This document shows positions 60,517 through 64,000 of a DNA stretch of 64,000 nt, piece by piece. Below the pieces are notes generated by a model. The model was not told where the DNA came from and searched no databases. It saw only the letters and a program-made list of their open reading frames with translations. Source of the DNA: Cytophagaceae bacterium (GTDB lineage Bacteria; Bacteroidota; Bacteroidia; Cytophagales; Spirosomataceae); contig JAGOAA010000002.1 of assembly GCA_017984215.1 (NCBI GenBank), positions 98,530 to 162,529 of the forward strand, written 5' to 3'. Position numbers and translations under genes: made by a program. Position 1 is the first letter of the stretch. Each line of letters opens with the position of its first letter.

Positions 60517-60524
60517 TATATTTG
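60517..60524 (+). promoter_or_regulatory. -7 box TATATTTG directly before the GTG-start gene
   Basis: A perfect TAnnTTTG box ending 4 nt before the GTG at 60529. A transcript starting 3-6 nt downstream would begin at or within that codon, implying a leaderless mRNA. A clear -33 TTTG is not seen. Confidence 0.5.
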
Positions 60525-60528
60525 CACC

Positions 60529-60906
60529 GTGAAATCCGCACTAGCCCTCGTACTGTTCATTGCTATGCAGCTTCCCTTGATGAATCAATGGGGTGCTGTT
60601 GCATACTATCGAGTTAATCAGGATTATATCGCGAAGAATCTCTGCGAGAATCGAGACAAACCCATGTTGGACTGTAACGGTCAATGTTACTTAGCCAAGC
60701 AGTTGAAAGCCGCAGAGGAGAAAGAGCAAAAGTCTAATTCAGAACGATTAGAAAAGATGCCGGAAGTTGTTTTGGCGTTTCAAGCCATTCAACCCATTTT
60801 TAAAGCAACATTTTTGCAAATTTCTGTAGTTGAAGATCATTTCGCTACGCCCTCATTCGTTGTTTCTAATAATGATAAGGGTTTTTTTCACCCACCTCGG
60901 GCTTAA
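60529..60906 (+). CDS. Small membrane-anchored Cys-motif protein next to a TonB receptor
   Basis: 125 residues with an N-terminal hydrophobic helix (KSALALVLFIAMQLPLMNQWG). Next comes YYRVNQDYIAKNLCENRDKP and MLDCNGQCYLAKQLK, a C...DCNGxC pattern recognisable in small Bacteroidota proteins beside TonB receptors. It ends FFHPPRA. The DCNGQC and HPP motifs could bind metal; no function is established. The start is GTG 60529; an ATG at 60565 would cut off part of the hydrophobic helix. The TonB receptor gene follows after 61 bp. Confidence 0.7.
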   Translation: MKSALALVLFIAMQLPLMNQWGAVAYYRVNQDYIAKNLCENRDKPMLDCNGQCYLAKQLKAAEEKEQKSNSERLEKMPEVVLAFQAIQPIFKATFLQISVVEDHFATPSFVVSNNDKGFFHPPRA

Positions 60907-60967
60907 TTAATTTGATTTTTTACCTACAATTTTCATTGTGGGCATTATTCATTTTAATTAACAATTC

Positions 60968-63292
60968 ATGAAAAATATCTTATTATTCATGGGCTTGCTG
61001 CTTTCTTTTGTAGCAAATGCCCAACAAAATACCGTGAAGGTATTAAATGCGATTACGAATGAACCTATCGTAGGAGCCTCGTTAAAACAAGGTTCAAAAA
61101 TTATTTCTATTTCGAATGAACGTGGGGAATTTAGATTATCCGCTATTAGCGGAGAATTTGAAGTGTCGAGTTTAGGTTTTGTGACTCAAAAAGTCAACAA
61201 ATTAGCTTCTCCTATTTTATTGGAAGAGTCTACCCAAAATTTAGATGCGGTCGTGGTGACGGCTTCCCGACAAGCAGCCACGCGTGCTGAAACCCCTGTG
61301 GCGATTCATAAAATTGGTTCAGCACTAATTCAAGATACCAAGGCACTCCAATTAACGGAGATTATCAATAAGGTGCCTGGAGTAGTCATGTTGGACTATC
61401 GTAATGAACAACATGGGATGGGGATTCGTCAGCCCTTTGGGACATCTGCTTATTTCTTGTATATGGAAGATGGACTTCCTTTGCGTCCTTTGGGTGTATT
61501 TAATCATAATGCGTTGATTGAATCGAACTTGCAAGGATTGAATTCTGTGGAAGTGATCAAAGGCCCCGCTTCTTCATTATATGGTCCTGAGGCCGTAGGT
61601 GGTGCGATTAATTTAATTACAAAGATTGCGCCAGGTATCCCAACGGCCCAAGTTGGTATTCAAGTAGATGAGTGGGGGTATAAACGTGTCCAATTCACTG
61701 CGGGTGCGCAATTGGGAAAGAAATGGTCGATTATGACCGGCGGATATGTAGCTCGCCAAAAAGGATCTTGGGCATCTAATTCAGATTTTGATAAGTCGTC
61801 TATAAATGTTCGTTTGGATTATCAGTTTACGCCTAAGACAAAACTGTGGAGTTCTTTTGCCTACAATGATTATTTCTCTCAAACAGGAGGAAATATTGAC
61901 AGCGTTGGGTACTATTCCCGCAGTTATAAGAGTCCAGCAGATTTCACCTATCGTTCTTCATTTTCTTCGCGTTCTCGTTTGACATTGGAGCATAAATGGT
62001 CGGAAAAAGCAAATTCCAGTTTAACAGCATTTTATCGCGATAATGCCTTAGGTCAAAACCCAGCTTATTCGATTTCTTGGACAAGCCCTTCACTAACGGC
62101 TTCGGGTCAGATCAATCAAAATAGCTTTAAAAGCTTTGGTCTAATGGGTCAACACACCCAGAATTTTGAATTTTTAAATTCGAAATTAGTAGCGGGCTTT
62201 TTGCTAGATCGTTCGCCTAATGATTACTGGGCCTATAAAATCAATTTAGCGGCTACCTTACGAGCGGATAAAAAATCGGTCGAGAAGTACACGATTACCC
62301 AAGTATTGCCTTCCACTTTTTTAGGAAATTATTCAGCAGTCATTTGGAACAAAGCAGCTTATGCGCAATTTGATCTTCATCCTGTAGAAAAATTACGTTT
62401 ATCCTTAGGAGGTCGATTTGATCAAATGTCTTTTGATTATACGAACTACATCGACAACTCAACAGGTTCGAAAAGTTACGCACAATTCTCACCTAAATTA
62501 GGGCTAACCTATGAGGCTACTTCTGCGTTAGGATTCTATGGTAATTTCTCCAAAGGATTTTCGCCACCGGCTTTATCAGCGGTATTTCGTGCACGTCCGG
62601 CCGCACAGGTTACAGCTACGGGTGAGAAATTTTATTTAAGCATCGATCCCGCGGTATTTACAAATTATGAAGTAGGCGGCTGGGCATCCTTGTTTAAAAA
62701 TAAGGTCTATTTTGATTATACTTTTTATCGCTTAGAGGGTAATAATGAGTTGTTGGGCATTCGTCAACCTGATAATACGACAGATTATCAGTCGGCAGGA
62801 AAGACCTTACACGAAGGAATTGAATACCAAATCACCTATCGTCCAAATGATTCTTGGAATTTCCGATTTGGGGGAACGAATGCGAAGCATACATTTGTCG
62901 ACTTTGTCTTAAGTAAGCGTGCGTCAGATGCATTGAAAAATGTTAATGGAAAAGAGATGCCACAGGCACCTAATTTCATCGCGAATTCGGAAGTGACCTA
63001 TAAATACAAAGGAGCACGCATCGCGTTAGAATGGCAGAAAATTGGTCCTTGGTTTGAGAATCAGGTAAATACTAAAAGATTTGAGGGCGTTTCTGTCTTT
63101 AATCTTCGTCTAGGGTACAATTATAAAGCGTATCAATTCTTTACCAACATCTTAAATCTAGGTGATTCTTTGTATGCTACCACGGCTACCCGGGGTAATA
63201 ATGCAACAGATAAATCAACCTACACGCCAGCAGCACCACGTACGGTTGTCGCAGGTGTTCAAATTGATGTATTTCAACTATTCAAAAAATGA
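60968..63292 (+). CDS. TonB-dependent receptor (siderophore/metal type)
   Basis: A 774-residue outer-membrane receptor, shorter than SusC. Signal peptide (KNILLFMGLLLSFVANAQ), short CarboxypepD_reg-like domain (ITNEPIVGASLKQGSKI, GFVTQKVNKLASP), TonB-box region NLDAVVVTASRQA, plug (VAIHKIGSALIQDTKAL; NSVEVIKGPASSLYGPEAVG), and a beta-barrel with GFSPPALSAVF and an ending QIDVFQLFKK. The size and plug motif resemble metal-chelate receptors rather than SusC. Its stop overlaps the next ATG (ATGA). The context (Cys-motif neighbours on both sides) suggests a metal such as copper (inference). Confidence 0.92.
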   Translation: MKNILLFMGLLLSFVANAQQNTVKVLNAITNEPIVGASLKQGSKIISISNERGEFRLSAISGEFEVSSLGFVTQKVNKLASPILLEESTQNLDAVVVTASRQAATRAETPVAIHKIGSALIQDTKALQLTEIINKVPGVVMLDYRNEQHGMGIRQPFGTSAYFLYMEDGLPLRPLGVFNHNALIESNLQGLNSVEVIKGPASSLYGPEAVGGAINLITKIAPGIPTAQVGIQVDEWGYKRVQFTAGAQLGKKWSIMTGGYVARQKGSWASNSDFDKSSINVRLDYQFTPKTKLWSSFAYNDYFSQTGGNIDSVGYYSRSYKSPADFTYRSSFSSRSRLTLEHKWSEKANSSLTAFYRDNALGQNPAYSISWTSPSLTASGQINQNSFKSFGLMGQHTQNFEFLNSKLVAGFLLDRSPNDYWAYKINLAATLRADKKSVEKYTITQVLPSTFLGNYSAVIWNKAAYAQFDLHPVEKLRLSLGGRFDQMSFDYTNYIDNSTGSKSYAQFSPKLGLTYEATSALGFYGNFSKGFSPPALSAVFRARPAAQVTATGEKFYLSIDPAVFTNYEVGGWASLFKNKVYFDYTFYRLEGNNELLGIRQPDNTTDYQSAGKTLHEGIEYQITYRPNDSWNFRFGGTNAKHTFVDFVLSKRASDALKNVNGKEMPQAPNFIANSEVTYKYKGARIALEWQKIGPWFENQVNTKRFEGVSVFNLRLGYNYKAYQFFTNILNLGDSLYATTATRGNNATDKSTYTPAAPRTVVAGVQIDVFQLFKK

Positions 63293-64000
63293 AAAAACTA
63301 ATCCTTTTGCTCGTTTTCTTGGCGCAATTTGCTCATGCGCAAACGGTTTCAAATCCTGCTAATCAGGCCTTGGACCCATCTTTTGCTGTGAAATCCAATG
63401 GCGATATTGTTTTGTCTTGGGTTGAGAAATCAGCCAATGGAGTATTGTTTTTTCGAAAAGTCAATCAGGGGCCTGCCGAGCAGGTCCCTATTGATAAAAA
63501 GGCCTCGACACATGCGGAAGGTATGCCGAAATTGGCCTATAAAGCTGATGGAACCTGTGTGTTGTTGTATGAAATGAATCGGCCAACGGCAGCGTCTCGT
63601 TTTAATGGAGATTTGTTGTATGCGATGGAGGTGAATGGAGTTTGGCAAAAGCCTCAATACATACACAAAGACACGGCAGCAGGGTTGAGTCATTCGTTTG
63701 GTAAGATTATTTCTTTGCCAAATGGCGAAGTGGGCGCATACTGGTTGGATGTCAAAGTTGGACCTAAAGGTCGTACCTTGGTAACGGCCACTACAAGTCC
63801 GGGACAGGGATTTGGAGAGATGAAAATTTTGGATCGCCAAACTTGTGAATGTTGTCGGATTGATGCTTTAGCGGATGCCCAAGGAAATGTAGATGTGATC
63901 TATCGTGATTTGAATGATAAGGGTGAGCGAGATATGGGATATGTGCACTCGTCGGATTTTGGTCAAACGTATACGGAATCTGTACCATTATATGAGGACC
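63289..64000 (+). CDS. Exported Asp-box/sialidase-like protein with CECC motif, 5' part
   Basis: 237 codons are in the window; the gene continues past the right edge. Signal peptide (KKLILLLVFLAQFAHAQ), then beta-propeller-like repeats (NGDIVLSWVEK, NGEVGAYWLDV, QGNVDVIYRDL) and an Asp-box SSDFGQTY. A vicinal motif TCECCRIDA sits about residue 183. Asp-box propellers occur in sialidases but also in non-enzymatic proteins; no sialidase Arg triad can be assigned in the visible part. The start (ATG 63289) overlaps the TonB receptor stop as ATGA, so the two are translationally coupled. Confidence 0.8.
   Translation, partial: MKKLILLLVFLAQFAHAQTVSNPANQALDPSFAVKSNGDIVLSWVEKSANGVLFFRKVNQGPAEQVPIDKKASTHAEGMPKLAYKADGTCVLLYEMNRPTAASRFNGDLLYAMEVNGVWQKPQYIHKDTAAGLSHSFGKIISLPNGEVGAYWLDVKVGPKGRTLVTATTSPGQGFGEMKILDRQTCECCRIDALADAQGNVDVIYRDLNDKGERDMGYVHSSDFGQTYTESVPLYED

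Overview
The window looks like a Bacteroidota chromosome, most likely order Cytophagales (Spirosomaceae/Aquirufa-like freshwater bacteria). Evidence for this: SusC/SusD pairs, CarboxypepD_reg-like N-terminal domains on TonB receptors, -7 promoter boxes of the TAnnTTTG type, signal peptides ending in AQ, and twin-arginine or lipoprotein leaders of Bacteroidota style. The genus is an inference. I see no tRNA, rRNA, CRISPR array, phage or transposase gene. No gene-free stretch exceeds 300 bases.

Layout. 1-4.9 kb: housekeeping (DUF2851 fragment, EamA transporter, dusB; then CPBP protease, DUF2007 protein, cdsA, a secreted regulatory-domain protein). 5.0-8.2 kb: pgeF, gluconate-2-dehydrogenase subunit 3-like protein and a GMC oxidoreductase in one minus-strand operon. 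8.2-14.6 kb: mutS, then nadK, a CBS protein and an alpha/beta hydrolase, then an FAD oxidoreductase. 14.6-16.3 kb: a vanadium-haloperoxidase-like lipoprotein overlapping a group III truncated haemoglobin. 16.6-21.2 kb: HGSNAT-like membrane protein, GHMP sugar kinase, nucleotidyltransferase, GntP permease.

21.3-42.3 kb: three consecutive SusC/SusD pairs (the third susC is frameshifted), followed by a secreted S9 peptidase, an M13 metallopeptidase and a second S9 peptidase. No glycoside hydrolase lies among them, which suggests a peptide/protein-uptake block. 42.5-46.5 kb: Gfo/Idh/MocA dehydrogenase, an esterase-pectinesterase fusion, and a xylose-isomerase-like TIM barrel. 46.7-50.9 kb: a sucrose operon (SLC45-like transporter, fructokinase, amylosucrase). 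51-54 kb: SDR, diacylglycerol-kinase-like protein, M20 amidohydrolase. 54.1-55.7 kb: an ars operon (arsR, arsI/cadI-like, arsC) with a candidate operator but no efflux pump. 55.7-60.5 kb: NTF2-like protein, a PQQ sugar dehydrogenase fused to cytochrome c, and a GH105/GH88 hydrolase. 60.5-64 kb: a small Cys-motif protein, a TonB receptor and an Asp-box protein with a CECC motif (cut by the window end), perhaps a metal-uptake system.

The most unusual signal is in the spaces between convergent genes. Four of seven such junctions carry degenerate tandem arrays with a 7-bp period. Where two arms exist they are inverted, so that each convergent mRNA reads the same heptad from its stop codon onward. 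In mRNA sense the main heptad of each array contains TAA or TAG, so a run of three stops all frames. Two further junctions carry dispersed palindromes. Palindrome families AGACGCGA-N4-TCGCGTCT, CTTTGGCAA/TTGCCAAAG and CCCCAGG/CCTGGGG recur across the window. Two Crp/Fnr-like sites (CTGAT-N4-ATCAG) precede the haloperoxidase-globin operon and the first susC.
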